From assembly GCA_018432935.1 (NCBI GenBank), contig JAHDSF010000039.1, forward strand, positions 1-40,224: 40,224 bases of DNA. Direction: 5' to 3'. The notes beneath the pieces are model-generated. The model did not search any database, had not been told where the DNA came from, and worked only from the letters and a program-made list of their open reading frames with translations. The translations under genes and the position numbers were made by a program. Position 1 is the first letter of the stretch. Each line of letters begins with the position of its first letter. Below are positions 1 through 8,411 of this stretch, piece by piece. The DNA is from Rhodospirillales bacterium (GTDB lineage Bacteria; Pseudomonadota; Alphaproteobacteria; Rhodospirillales; Shumkoniaceae).

Positions 1-246
1 GCCGACGTTGATCGTCCCGAACTCGCGCCGCTCCAGGAAGTACCCGACACCGAACTCCTTCCCAGCCTCAATCGTCAGATCCCGCGTCGTCGGCATGATC
101 CCACCGACCACAATCCGGTCGATGTGGCTGTACGTCATCGTAACCTCGCCAGCCTTGAACACCGCCGGGATCAGAAACTCCGAACGAAGCCCATCAGTGT
201 CCAGCGTCTTCGCGTGCCCGCTGTGGATCCCTTGCCGAATGTCCAT
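1..246 (-). CDS. kduI: 5-keto-4-deoxyuronate isomerase (KduI), N-terminal 82 residues, cut by window edge
   Basis: KduI interconverts 4-deoxy-L-threo-5-hexosulose uronate and 3-deoxy-D-glycero-2,5-hexodiulosonate in the cytoplasm, a step in breakdown of unsaturated uronates from pectin and similar polymers. The reverse strand from an ATG at 246 reads [20 protein letters not shown], followed by the segments [14 protein letters not shown] and [12 protein letters not shown]. These match the N-terminus of Escherichia coli KduI almost position by position. The frame stays open to base 1, so about 200 residues, including the cupin metal site, lie outside the window. The next pathway enzymes recognised here, KDG kinase and KDPG aldolase, are about 17 kb away on the other strand, so the route is not one operon. 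Identification is firm; activity cannot be judged from the fragment. Confidence 0.9.
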   Translation of the reverse strand, partial: MDIRQGIHSGHAKTLDTDGLRSEFLIPAVFKAGEVTMTYSHIDRIVVGGIMPTTRDLTIEAGKEFGVGYFLERREFGTINVG

Positions 247-408
247 CTCAAATCCTCTCTTCGTTGACGTGACTGCCGGCGGGGCCGGCATCCTTGGCCG
301 CAGGCGCCCCTCCGGCGAGCGAATTCCACGATTTGGTTATGCCAGATTTCGCACCGTTCGAAAACCCGGATTGGCCTTACCACCTGCCCTCTTTACCATT
401 GGGGTAGA

Positions 409-978
409 TCAGGCGGCCATCTCCACCTCACGCCGCCGGCCCAGACCGGTCATCCAGTCCGCCAGACTCGGATCGCGACGAATCTGCAAGCCGTAATGCC
501 GACTAAGCGCCGCCGTCAGCCGTCCGCCGCGGCCGAGCAGGTCGTCGGTATGGCCGACGAGCAGCGAGTTCGGCCACGCCCGGGGACGAATCCGACGCAG
601 GCGTTCGAACAGGCTCTCCTCGTCCTGCTCCGGGTTGGCCTGGGCCAGCAGGCACAACATTGCCGCCGTCGAACGCGACACCCCGGCGTGACAGTGGACA
701 AGCAGATGGCCCTCGCCCTTGACCGCTTTCCAGGCCGCCAGGTCGGCGCCGAAGCGCAGGATCTCCTCGACATGGCCGCGCGCGGGCAGCACCTTGCCGT
801 CAGCCGGCTCGACGATGTCGTCGACCCGCACCGTGGTTCGATGGTGGGCGCCGTAGCTCCGGAAAGCTTCCAGTTCCGGCCAGCCGGGATCGAGCACGGA
901 CAGCACGTGGGTGACGGCACGGCCGCAGTGGTCCGGCAGCTCGTCTATCCCGCAGATCGTCAGGATGGAAACGTTCAT
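409..978 (-). CDS. Dual-specificity / tyrosine-type protein phosphatase
   Basis: The 189-residue protein has the Cys-based phosphatase signature HCHAGVSRST near residues 95-104, with C96 as the expected nucleophile and R102 in the phosphate loop (HCx5R). The paired acids in VDDIVEP (D53/D54) are candidates for the general acid. No signal peptide or membrane segment is visible, so it should be cytoplasmic. The family removes phosphate from Tyr or Ser/Thr, and some members act on small molecules; the substrate cannot be read from the sequence. It is divergently oriented to the PEP carboxylase gene, with about 160 bases between the two starts. The ATG at 978 is preceded on the minus strand by a weak AAGGCG ribosome-binding site. 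Confidence 0.8.
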   Translation of the reverse strand: MNVSILTICGIDELPDHCGRAVTHVLSVLDPGWPELEAFRSYGAHHRTTVRVDDIVEPADGKVLPARGHVEEILRFGADLAAWKAVKGEGHLLVHCHAGVSRSTAAMLCLLAQANPEQDEESLFERLRRIRPRAWPNSLLVGHTDDLLGRGGRLTAALSRHYGLQIRRDPSLADWMTGLGRRREVEMAA

Positions 979-1142
979 CGATCGCCTTCGGCCTCCCGCA
1001 GTGATGCGGATTTAGTCCGGCGCGGCCGATTTGGCCAGCACCTTCGTCGCATGCCTGCCGTGTGGTTGTCGCCGCCGGCCCGGGATATCATCTTCCAGAC
1101 GGCCGCGAAGACGACATTGCCGGAACAAAGGGGGGTTCATTC

Positions 1143-4100
1143 TTGTCACGCCATATCCATCCGGCCGAGCAGCCGGACGAGGCGATTCGAAGCCGGCTGG
1201 CCGAGACCTGGCGCCGGGCGCGCGAGGCCTCCGCCGGCGATCCCTTCGGCAGCGCAATGGAGCGCGCAGCCTTCGAGGTCTCGGCGGCGATCGGTGCGGG
1301 CGAGATCGATCACGCCGCGCTGGTAGCCGCGGTCCGCCATCTGACCCTGCGTACCTTCCGGGCGCGGGCCGGCAGGCTCGGGCGCTACGTCGGCGAGACC
1401 GACCCCGAGGCCAACACCGCCCGGTTCCGCGAGGCGGTGCGCGCACTGACCCGCGACGCCGCCGGACAACCCGTCGACATCGACGGCTTTCGCTCTCGCA
1501 TCGAGGCGGAGCTGCTGGGAATCGTCCTGACGGCGCACCCGACGTTCGGACTGTCGGCAGCGCTGACCCAGGCGCTGGCGGAGCTCGCGGCTGGCCGCAA
1601 GGTGGACGGTTCCCCTCTCGACGACGAGGCCCGGCGCGCGATCGATGCGCTGGCGCTCACGGAACGGCACGGGTTCGCGGACCGGCCGCCGCTGCGGGTC
1701 GAGGAGGACCTTGCCAGGGAAGCGCTGGTCCATCTCCGCCAGGCGCTGGAGCGGGTCTACCGGGTCGTCCTCGAGGTCGCCGAGGAGACCTATCCCGACC
1801 ACTGGCACCGGGCGGTGCCGCGGCTGCTGACCTTGGCTACCTGGGTCGGCTACGACCTCGACGGCCGCGGCGACATCCGCTGGTCCGATACCTTTCTCGC
1901 CCGCCTCGACATCGAGCTCGCCCAGATCGACCGGGCGCTGGTCGAGGTGCGCGAGCTGGTCGAGGGTGCCCGCAAGGCGGGATCCGCCGGCCCCGAGCTG
2001 ACGACCAGCCTGCGCCTGGTGCAGAGCCGCCTGACGCTGGCCGCCAGCACGGTGCGCGAGGACGCCGCGCTGCTGGCGGGAAATCCCGAAGACGCCGGCA
2101 CCGTCGCCCACTTCAACCGCCGCCTGGTCGCCAGCCTGGAGTCGCGGCTGATCGACGCCGCCGAGATCGTCGAGCTGCTCGGTCGCGCGATTGAGATTTG
2201 CCCCGACCGCGAGCTGCGCCTTCGGATGGGCGTGCTGCGCGGCACCTTCGCCAACTGCGGGCTGTCGACCGCGCACATCCATTTCCGGGTCAACGCGACC
2301 CAGCTCGTCAACGCGGTGCGCAAGCGCGTCGGCCTGCCGGCGTCGCCGCTCGATCACCGCAACCGCCGCCACTACCTGAAGGCGATCAGCGGGCTCCTGG
2401 ACGAGGTCGAGCCGGTCACCGTCAACTTCGGCTCGGTGATGGCGGAGCGGCAGACGGCACGTCGCGTCTTCATGCTGATCGCCCAGATCCTCAAGCACGT
2501 GGACTCGCGCACCCCGATCCGCTTCCTCATCGCCGAGTGCGACAACGCCTTCGTCGTGCTGGCGGCGCTCTATTTCGCCAAGCTGTTCGGGGTCGATGAG
2601 CGGCTCGATATTTCGCCCCTGTTCGAGACTCCGCTTGCCCTTCACCACGGTCACGAGATCATGGCCGACCTGCTGGCCAGCCCGCATTACCGGGACTACG
2701 TGCGCAGGCGCGGCCGCATCTGCATCCAGACCGGCTATTCGGACGCCGGGCGCTACCTCGGCCAAGTCGCCGCCTCGCTGGCCATCGAGCGGCTGCGCAT
2801 CAAGATCGTCGAGATGCTGGTCAGCCATGGCCTGACCGGGATCGAGCTGGTGATCTTCGACACCCACGGCGAATCGATCGGCCGCGGCGCCCACCCGGTC
2901 AGCTTCGCCGACCGCCTCGATTACGTCTTCCCGCCGGCCAGCCGCGCCTCGTTCGCCTGTGCCGGGGTGCCGGTCAAGCACGAGGTCAGCTTCCAGGGCG
3001 GCGACGGCTACGTGTTCTTCGCCACCCCGGCGCTCGCCTTCGCCACCGTGTGCCGTCTGCTCGAGCACTCGCTCAGCTTTCCGCGCGACGTCTGCGACGC
3101 CGCCGAGCGGATGCGCCGCGAGGATTACGTGTACGAGAATACCGACTATTCGCTGGAGTTCTTCATCACCGCCAAGGAGTTCAACGAGCGGGTGATGGAC
3201 GAGCCCGACTACGCGGCCCTGCTCGACGCGTTCGGCGCCAACCTTCTCTATCCCACCGGCTCGCGGGTGGTGACCCGCCATCATGACGGCCGCGCCGCGG
3301 TCGACCGCACCCACCCGTCGCAGATGCGGGCGATTCCTCAGAACGCGATCCTGCAGCAGATGGGATTCCTGGCCAACAGCGTCGGCGGGCTCGGCCGCGC
3401 CATCGCTCGCGACCCCGACCGCTTCGTCGAGATGATCCGCGGCTCGGCCCGCGCCCGCGGCTTCATGGCACTGGTCAAGGTGGCGCGCGACCTCGGCGAT
3501 CTCGACGTCACCGCCTCGTACGCACGCCTGTTCGACCCCGCCTTGTGGCTGAAGCGAAGCCGCGCGCTCCCCGGCAACGGCCGCTCCGCCGCGGTCAAGC
3601 GGCTGGCGGCGCTGCTGCAGCGCTCGGGCCGCTACGACCGCCTGGCCCGCATCCACCGCCTCTTCCTCGCCGACGCGGTCGAACTGGACGCCGGCCTCGC
3701 GTCGATCTCCGGCGAGTGGGATGCGCCCGCGGTGCCGCCCGAGGTGCTGGAGGACCTCCACCTGCTGCACGTGGTTCGGATCGCGATCATTGCCGAGATC
3801 TTCCAGCTTGCCGCCCGGGTGCCGCGCTTCAGCAACCAGCCCGACATCACCGTCGACGAGGTGGTAGACGAGCTGCTGCGCCTCAACGTCGGCCCCGCCA
3901 TCGCGGTGCTGGCTCGCGCCTTCCCGCCATCGGGCGAGGAGTCCGGCGAGGATTTCGGCGAGCCCGCCAGCTACCGCGACGACGCCTCGCGCGGCTACGA
4001 GCTGGAGCACCGCGAAATCTTCGAACCTCTGATCGAGCTCCACGATCTCGTCCGCCGCATCAGCGCCGCCATCACCCACGCGATCGGCGCAGTGGGATAG
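1143..4100 (+). CDS. Divergent phosphoenolpyruvate carboxylase-like protein
   Basis: PEP carboxylase makes oxaloacetate from PEP and bicarbonate. The 985-residue protein has family length and keeps the first signature as LTAHPTF, with H132 matching the catalytic His of the LTAHPTE motif. The second signature is altered. Canonical enzymes read HGRGGSIGRGG, whereas here H575-G-E-S-I-G-R-G-A-H-P lacks the first Arg-Gly pair but keeps the later Arg. The QNR segment after RAIP is replaced, and the protein ends in AIGAVG rather than the usual (Q/R)NTG. I chose the TTG at 1143 because AAAGGGGGG sits 7 bases upstream; an ATG at 1062 in the same frame has no such site and adds a low-complexity stretch. 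Fold assignment is firm. Whether it carboxylates PEP normally is uncertain. Confidence 0.8.
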   Translation: MSRHIHPAEQPDEAIRSRLAETWRRAREASAGDPFGSAMERAAFEVSAAIGAGEIDHAALVAAVRHLTLRTFRARAGRLGRYVGETDPEANTARFREAVRALTRDAAGQPVDIDGFRSRIEAELLGIVLTAHPTFGLSAALTQALAELAAGRKVDGSPLDDEARRAIDALALTERHGFADRPPLRVEEDLAREALVHLRQALERVYRVVLEVAEETYPDHWHRAVPRLLTLATWVGYDLDGRGDIRWSDTFLARLDIELAQIDRALVEVRELVEGARKAGSAGPELTTSLRLVQSRLTLAASTVREDAALLAGNPEDAGTVAHFNRRLVASLESRLIDAAEIVELLGRAIEICPDRELRLRMGVLRGTFANCGLSTAHIHFRVNATQLVNAVRKRVGLPASPLDHRNRRHYLKAISGLLDEVEPVTVNFGSVMAERQTARRVFMLIAQILKHVDSRTPIRFLIAECDNAFVVLAALYFAKLFGVDERLDISPLFETPLALHHGHEIMADLLASPHYRDYVRRRGRICIQTGYSDAGRYLGQVAASLAIERLRIKIVEMLVSHGLTGIELVIFDTHGESIGRGAHPVSFADRLDYVFPPASRASFACAGVPVKHEVSFQGGDGYVFFATPALAFATVCRLLEHSLSFPRDVCDAAERMRREDYVYENTDYSLEFFITAKEFNERVMDEPDYAALLDAFGANLLYPTGSRVVTRHHDGRAAVDRTHPSQMRAIPQNAILQQMGFLANSVGGLGRAIARDPDRFVEMIRGSARARGFMALVKVARDLGDLDVTASYARLFDPALWLKRSRALPGNGRSAAVKRLAALLQRSGRYDRLARIHRLFLADAVELDAGLASISGEWDAPAVPPEVLEDLHLLHVVRIAIIAEIFQLAARVPRFSNQPDITVDEVVDELLRLNVGPAIAVLARAFPPSGEESGEDFGEPASYRDDASRGYELEHREIFEPLIELHDLVRRISAAITHAIGAVG

Positions 4101-4186
4101 GAACGAAGAAGGCCGCGGACGCCCCAGAGGCGGGAGCACCCTCTTTCCACTGTGTCTCAGTGCCTCGGTAGTGTAAATCGAACCTC

Positions 4187-4966
4187 ATGGACACCCTTCT
4201 CCAGGACGCCGCCGCGCTGCTGCGCAATGCCCGTCACGGGGTCGTCTTCACCGGCGCCGGGATGTCGGTCGAAAGCGGCGTGCCCTCGTTCCGCGGCCCC
4301 GACGGCCTGTGGACCCGCTACGATCCCTCGTGCCTCGAGATCGGCTATTTCCGCCGCCACCCCAAGGAAGCCTGGGTCCACATCAAGGAGATCTTTTTCG
4401 ACGCCATGGGGCAGGCCCTGCCCAACGCCGGCCACCGCGCGATCGCCGAGATGGAGGCGATGGGGCTGGTCAAGGCGGTGGTGACCCAGAATATCGACAC
4501 CCTGCACCAGGCGGCCGGCAGCCGCAACGTCTACGAGTTCCACGGCACCATCGCCTCGATGCGCTGCACTCGCTGCGGGGCCCGGGTAGCTTCCGAGAAG
4601 GTGCGCCTCGACGTGCTGCCGCCCTGGTGCGGTCAGTGCAACGGCGTGCTGAAGCCCGACTTCGTGTTCTTCGGCGAGCCGATCCCCGAGGAGGTCGCGC
4701 TGGCCGCATTCGCCGAGGGCGAGCGTGCCGACGTGATCCTGGTGATCGGCACCACCGGCGAGGTCACGCCGGCCTGCAACATCCCCTACCTGGCCAAGGC
4801 GGCCGGCGCCTCGGTGATCGAGGTCAACGTCGAACCTTCGTCCTTCACCGACCGCATCACCGACATCTTCCTGGACGGCGGCGCAGCGAGCGTGCTGCCC
4901 GCCCTGGTCGAGGCCGTAAAGGCCAGCCAGTCGGCCAAGCGAAACGTTTCGCTTCCCCCCGCCTGA
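4187..4966 (+). CDS. Sir2-family NAD-dependent protein deacylase
   Basis: Sirtuins remove acyl groups from lysines using NAD, releasing nicotinamide and O-acyl-ADP-ribose. The 259-residue protein has the NAD motif GAGMSVESGVPSFRG (about 22-37), TQNIDTLHQ (100-108), the catalytic His in EFHG (H119) and a zinc site of two Cys pairs (C127/C130 and C148/C151). The segment where class III enzymes such as CobB carry a Tyr and Arg for succinyl-lysine reads AWVHIKEIF, so that pocket seems absent and deacetylation is more likely than desuccinylation. GTTGEVTPA replaces the usual GTS motif. The gene lies 86 bases after the PEP carboxylase and 46 bases before tkt. Its last codons contain an 18-base LacI-type palindrome, annotated separately. 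Confidence 0.9.
   Translation: MDTLLQDAAALLRNARHGVVFTGAGMSVESGVPSFRGPDGLWTRYDPSCLEIGYFRRHPKEAWVHIKEIFFDAMGQALPNAGHRAIAEMEAMGLVKAVVTQNIDTLHQAAGSRNVYEFHGTIASMRCTRCGARVASEKVRLDVLPPWCGQCNGVLKPDFVFFGEPIPEEVALAAFAEGERADVILVIGTTGEVTPACNIPYLAKAAGASVIEVNVEPSSFTDRITDIFLDGGAASVLPALVEAVKASQSAKRNVSLPPA
4937..4954. promoter_or_regulatory. LacI-type operator inside the sirtuin 3' end, upstream of tkt
   Basis: AAGCGAAACGTTTCGCTT is a perfect 18-base palindrome with the central CG typical of LacI-family operators. Its first 17 bases are identical to the site at 36521-36537 upstream of the TRAP operon, next to the lacI-type gene. It encodes residues of the sirtuin C-terminus (KRNVSL) and ends 58 bases before the tkt ATG, a suitable place to control a tkt promoter. 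The identity across 31.6 kb is seen directly. The regulatory role is inferred. Confidence 0.75.
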
Positions 4967-5012
4967 GGGCCGCATTATGGTAGGCGAGAGCTAGATCGGA
5001 GGTGCCCCAGCC

Positions 5013-7001
5013 ATGAACACGACCATCGACGCCGTCTCCCACAAGGACATGGCGAACGCCATCCGCGCCCTTTCCATGGACGCCATCCAGCGCGTCAAGA
5101 GCGGACACCCCGGGCTGCCGATGGGCGCCGCCGACGTCGCCACGGTGCTGTTCACCCGCTTCTTGAAGTTCGACCCCAAGAGCCCGGCCTGGCCCGACCG
5201 CGACCGCTTCGTGCTGTCCGCCGGCCACGGCTCGATGCTGCTGTATGCGCTGGGCCACCTGCTCGGCTTTCCGCGCATGACGATGGACGAGATCAAGCGC
5301 TTCCGCCGACTCGGCAGCGTCACCCCCGGCCACCCCGAATACTCGCTCGCCGACGGTATCGAGGCGACCACCGGGCCGCTCGGCCAGGGCATCGCGATGG
5401 CGGTCGGCATGGCACTGGCAGAGCGCAAGCTGCGCGAGAAATTCGGCCCCGAGCTGGTCGATCACTACACCTACGTGCTGGCCGGCGACGGCTGCCTGAT
5501 GGAAGGCGTCTCGTACGAGGCGACGGCGTTGGCCGGGCACCTCAGGCTGAACAAGCTGATCGTGCTGTTCGACGACAACGGGATCTCGATCGACGGCCCG
5601 ACCAGCCTCGCCACCTCCGAGCACCAGGTGAAGCGGTTCGAGGCGGCGGGCTGGAACGTGCTGAAGGCCGACGGCCACAACCCGGACGAGGTCGCCTCGC
5701 GCATCGCCATCGCCCAGAAGTCCCCTGACAAGCCGACCATCATCATGTGCAAGACGGTGATCGGCTTCGGCGCCCCGACCAAGGCCGGCAAGGCTGCTGC
5801 CCACGGCGGCGCGCTGGGCGACGAGGAGATCGCCGGCGCCCGCAAGGCCCTGGGCTGGAGCCACCCGCCCTTCACCGTTCCCGACGACATCCTGTCCGCC
5901 TGGCGCAAGGCCGGCGCGCGCGGGGCCGCTGTGCGCGAGGCGTGGGAGAAGCGCTTTGCCGCCTCGCCCAAGCACAACGAGTTGGCGCAAAGGCTGGCCG
6001 GCGCCCTGCCCGAGGGCTGGGAAAAGGCGGTCGCCGCCTACAAGCAGGAATTCCTGGCCGAGCAGCCCAACGAGCCGACCCGCACCTCGTCGCAGAAGCT
6101 GCTGGGCAAGCTGATGGCGGCGGTCCCCGCCATCGTCGGCGGCTCGGCGGACCTCACCTCGTCCAACCTCACCAAGCCGGACAACGCGGTTTCGATCCTG
6201 CCCGAGGACGCTTCCGGCAACTACGTCCACTACGGCATCCGCGAGCACGGCATGGCTGCCGTCATGAACGGCCTGGCCCTGCACGGCGGCTTCATCCCCT
6301 ACGGCGGCACCTTCCTGGTGTTCAGCGACTACTGCCGGCCGGCGATCCGGCTGTCGGCCCTGCAGGAGCGGCAGGTCATCTACGTGCTGACCCACGACAC
6401 CATCACCCAGGGGCCCGACGGCCCGACGCACCAGTCGGTCGAGCAGCTGATCGGCCTGCGCGCCATGCCCAACCTGCTGTTCATGCGCCCCTGCGACGGC
6501 GCTGAGGTCGCGGAATGCTACGAGCTGGCGCTGAAGAACGCACACGGCCCCTCCGCCGTCGTCTTGACCCGCGAGGGCGTGCCGCCGGTGCGCAAGGACA
6601 AGGCGGCGGAGAACCTGTCGGCCCGGGGCGCCTACGTGATGGCCGAAGCCGAAGGCAAGGCGAAGGTGACGATCATCGCCACCGGCTCCGAGGTATGGGT
6701 GGCGATGGGCGCCCGCGACATCCTGCAGAAGCAGGGCGTGCCGGCCCGCGTCATCTCGATGCCGTGCTGGAGCCTGTTCGAGGCCCAGCCCGAGGCCTAC
6801 CGCAAGCAGGTCCTGGGCGACGTCCTCCGCGTCTCGGTCGAGGCGGCGTCGGTGATGGGCTGGGAGAAGTGGATCGGCGAGAAGGGCTTGGCCATCGGCA
6901 TGACCACCTTCGGCAAGTCCGGCCTGCCCGACGAGCTGATGGACGACTTCGGCATCACCCCCGAAAAGGTCGCCGCCACCATCAAGGCGGAGCTGGGCTG
7001 A
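5013..7001 (+). CDS. tkt: Transketolase
   Basis: Transketolase moves two-carbon ketol units between sugar phosphates in the non-oxidative pentose-phosphate pathway, using thiamine diphosphate and a divalent metal. The 662-residue length is normal. Visible landmarks are the N-terminal SGHPGLPMGAAD (about 30-41), the thiamine-diphosphate motif starting GDGCLMEGVSYE (about 155) and ending FDDNGISIDG, and the pyrimidine-domain stretch YGIREHGMAAVMNGLALHGG. GGAGGTG upstream of the ATG supports the start. A LacI-type palindrome lies 58 bases upstream, and a strong intrinsic terminator follows the stop. A diverged copy of the last 55 or so codons lies at 8218-8384, beyond an inserted gene. Confidence 0.97.
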   Translation: MNTTIDAVSHKDMANAIRALSMDAIQRVKSGHPGLPMGAADVATVLFTRFLKFDPKSPAWPDRDRFVLSAGHGSMLLYALGHLLGFPRMTMDEIKRFRRLGSVTPGHPEYSLADGIEATTGPLGQGIAMAVGMALAERKLREKFGPELVDHYTYVLAGDGCLMEGVSYEATALAGHLRLNKLIVLFDDNGISIDGPTSLATSEHQVKRFEAAGWNVLKADGHNPDEVASRIAIAQKSPDKPTIIMCKTVIGFGAPTKAGKAAAHGGALGDEEIAGARKALGWSHPPFTVPDDILSAWRKAGARGAAVREAWEKRFAASPKHNELAQRLAGALPEGWEKAVAAYKQEFLAEQPNEPTRTSSQKLLGKLMAAVPAIVGGSADLTSSNLTKPDNAVSILPEDASGNYVHYGIREHGMAAVMNGLALHGGFIPYGGTFLVFSDYCRPAIRLSALQERQVIYVLTHDTITQGPDGPTHQSVEQLIGLRAMPNLLFMRPCDGAEVAECYELALKNAHGPSAVVLTREGVPPVRKDKAAENLSARGAYVMAEAEGKAKVTIIATGSEVWVAMGARDILQKQGVPARVISMPCWSLFEAQPEAYRKQVLGDVLRVSVEAASVMGWEKWIGEKGLAIGMTTFGKSGLPDELMDDFGITPEKVAATIKAELG

Positions 7002-7026
7002 CGCCGCACTCAGTCTGAAGCACAGG

Positions 7027-7061
7027 AGCCCGCCGTCCCGCAAGGGACGGCGGGCTTTTTG
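7027..7061 (+). terminator. Intrinsic terminator of tkt
   Basis: AGCCCGCCGTCCC (7027-7039), a GCAA loop and the exact complement GGGACGGCGGGCT (7044-7056) form a perfect 13-bp stem followed by a run of T. It starts 25 bases after the tkt stop. A related but less perfect hairpin follows the tkt relic at 8412-8438. Confidence 0.95.
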
Positions 7062-7138
7062 CTTTACGAGGATCGTGCGGACAGCTATGCTATTTTTGCG
7101 ATAGTCTTTATCAATTCACACCACCACTGAAGGTCACC

Positions 7139-8215
7139 ATGAGAGGGTTGGTGGTTGGGGTCGTCCTGCTTGGAAGCGCGTGGATCGGTGCAGCAGCGGC
7201 CCAGGCTCCTGAAGGCACCGCAGGCCCGAAGGGACACGGCTATGCGTTGAATGCTTATGCAGAGCCCGAGAAGTCGTCCCTCAGCGATACGGAGTACATG
7301 AAGGTGGGCGTTGGCGCCGCGCCGTGGTTGCCGCGGATTGCCAAGGCTCTTGCCGCCAATCGTCCGGGCTGGGAGCTGCTCGATGCGGTGCTGGTCAATT
7401 CCGCCGAGGATCAGCGATATCTCGTAACGATTTGGCGGTGGGAATGGGGTGGAAGCGATGTCGCCGATTTCCATCGCGTGTTCGGTGGAACCAAAGGTCG
7501 CCCTTTGCTGAAGTTCGTTCGCCGCATCGAGGAGGTGCATGTGGAATTCACTGTGCCCACAGGGCGGCCGCTTGCGAAGGGAGAACCACCCGTCGTCGTC
7601 TTGTTCTTGGCCTCGCTGGGTAGCGGAGCTTTCGGCTACAGCCGCCGCATCATCCAGATGACAGGCAATACGAAGGATGTCACGCCCGGTTGGGCCGGGC
7701 GTGTCGTGGACGTGGTGGATCTCGACGAGGATAGTTCGTTCGAGGTTGTGACAGTCATGCCTGAATGGCCCGGCTATTTCGATGGCCGAGGGGCGGCCGG
7801 TCCCCACGTGCCTGTAGTGGTGACAAGGCGCCACTTCGCATTTGTGCCTGCTTGCAAGGCCCATCATACGGTATTCGAGACGGCAAGTCTCGAGGACGCC
7901 GCCTACGATCAAGCGCAGACTTGGATTTGCTGGTGGGCCGAAGGAATTACAACCGACATGCTTACGGCCGCTCAAGTCGGCGATTTCGCTAAAGCGAGGC
8001 AGTTCCTGAGCCTTTATGAATCGACGATGACCAGTCACCTAGATGCGTGCCCGCCGCCGCCGGACCGCATCATCCAGGACTTGCGCGACGCGATCGAGGC
8101 TGCGGAGAGAGCTGGAGAGTACCCATGCCCCCTCTCGGCCGGACTGGCGAACGATGGCGGAGGGCATTACGGCACGGAAGCGGTCATTCGCCACTTCACC
8201 TGGCAGGGTCGGTGA
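7139..8215 (+). CDS. Secreted protein of unknown function, lower-GC insert between tkt and a tkt relic
   Basis: I do not recognise this 358-residue protein. It begins with a clear Sec signal peptide: charged MRG, a hydrophobic core, then AAAAQA with likely cleavage near residue 22. The mature part has no obvious membrane segment, and no family motif stands out. It contains a hydrophobic strand (PPVVVLFLASLGSG), an acidic VVDVVDLDEDSSFE patch and a Cys/Trp-rich QTWICWWAEG segment. Base composition differs from the neighbours: 7441-7500 is 35/60 G+C against 43/60 for 6601-6660. It starts 78 bases after the tkt terminator, and its stop codon abuts the diverged tkt 3' fragment, suggesting arrival by recombination at this locus. 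Function is unknown. Confidence 0.7.
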   Translation: MRGLVVGVVLLGSAWIGAAAAQAPEGTAGPKGHGYALNAYAEPEKSSLSDTEYMKVGVGAAPWLPRIAKALAANRPGWELLDAVLVNSAEDQRYLVTIWRWEWGGSDVADFHRVFGGTKGRPLLKFVRRIEEVHVEFTVPTGRPLAKGEPPVVVLFLASLGSGAFGYSRRIIQMTGNTKDVTPGWAGRVVDVVDLDEDSSFEVVTVMPEWPGYFDGRGAAGPHVPVVVTRRHFAFVPACKAHHTVFETASLEDAAYDQAQTWICWWAEGITTDMLTAAQVGDFAKARQFLSLYESTMTSHLDACPPPPDRIIQDLRDAIEAAERAGEYPCPLSAGLANDGGGHYGTEAVIRHFTWQGR

Positions 8216-8217
8216 GG

Positions 8218-8384
8218 GCAAGGCGGCCTCGGTGGTCGGCTCGGACAAGTGGGTCGGCGAGAAGGGGTTGATCATCGGCATGACCACCTTCGGCAAGTCG
8301 GGCCTGCCGGACGAGCTGCTGATGGACGACTTCGGCATCACCCCCGAAAAGGTGGCGGCCACGATCAAGGCGAAGCTGGGCTGA
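8218..8384 (+). pseudogene. Relic of a second transketolase 3' end
   Basis: This stretch encodes a close copy of the last 55 or so residues of the tkt at 5013-7001: KWVGEKGLIIGMTTFGKSG, then a PDELLMDDFGITPEKV segment and the same KLG-type ending with a TGA. It differs by several substitutions and one extra Leu codon (ELLMDD versus ELMDD), so it is an old or separately derived copy. No upstream part of transketolase remains; homology begins just after the stop of the unknown secreted protein. It cannot encode a working enzyme. Confidence 0.9.
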
Positions 8385-8411
8385 GGCCGCAGAGCGTGTG
8401 AACGATCGGAA

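Noticed and set aside
246-408. Operator search upstream of kduI (sequence around GATTTCGCACCGTTCG)
   Set aside because: No clear inverted repeat and no match to the LacI-type palindrome; I see no supportable regulatory site in this gap.
1146-4139. A 997-residue open frame on the minus strand opposite the PEP carboxylase gene
   Set aside because: It is a codon-bias shadow: the translation is low-complexity (Asp, Gln, Arg, Val-rich) with no family motif, while the plus strand encodes a recognisable enzyme with a ribosome-binding site.
4857-7043. A 728-residue open frame on the minus strand opposite transketolase
   Set aside because: It is a shadow of a clear tkt gene; the residues are Gly/Arg/His-rich without domains.
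8218-8384. Continuous frame from 8043 that ends in the transketolase-like segment, suggesting a fusion protein
   Set aside because: The part before 8218 is the wrong frame of the secreted-protein gene; only the tail is transketolase-derived, so it is a relic.
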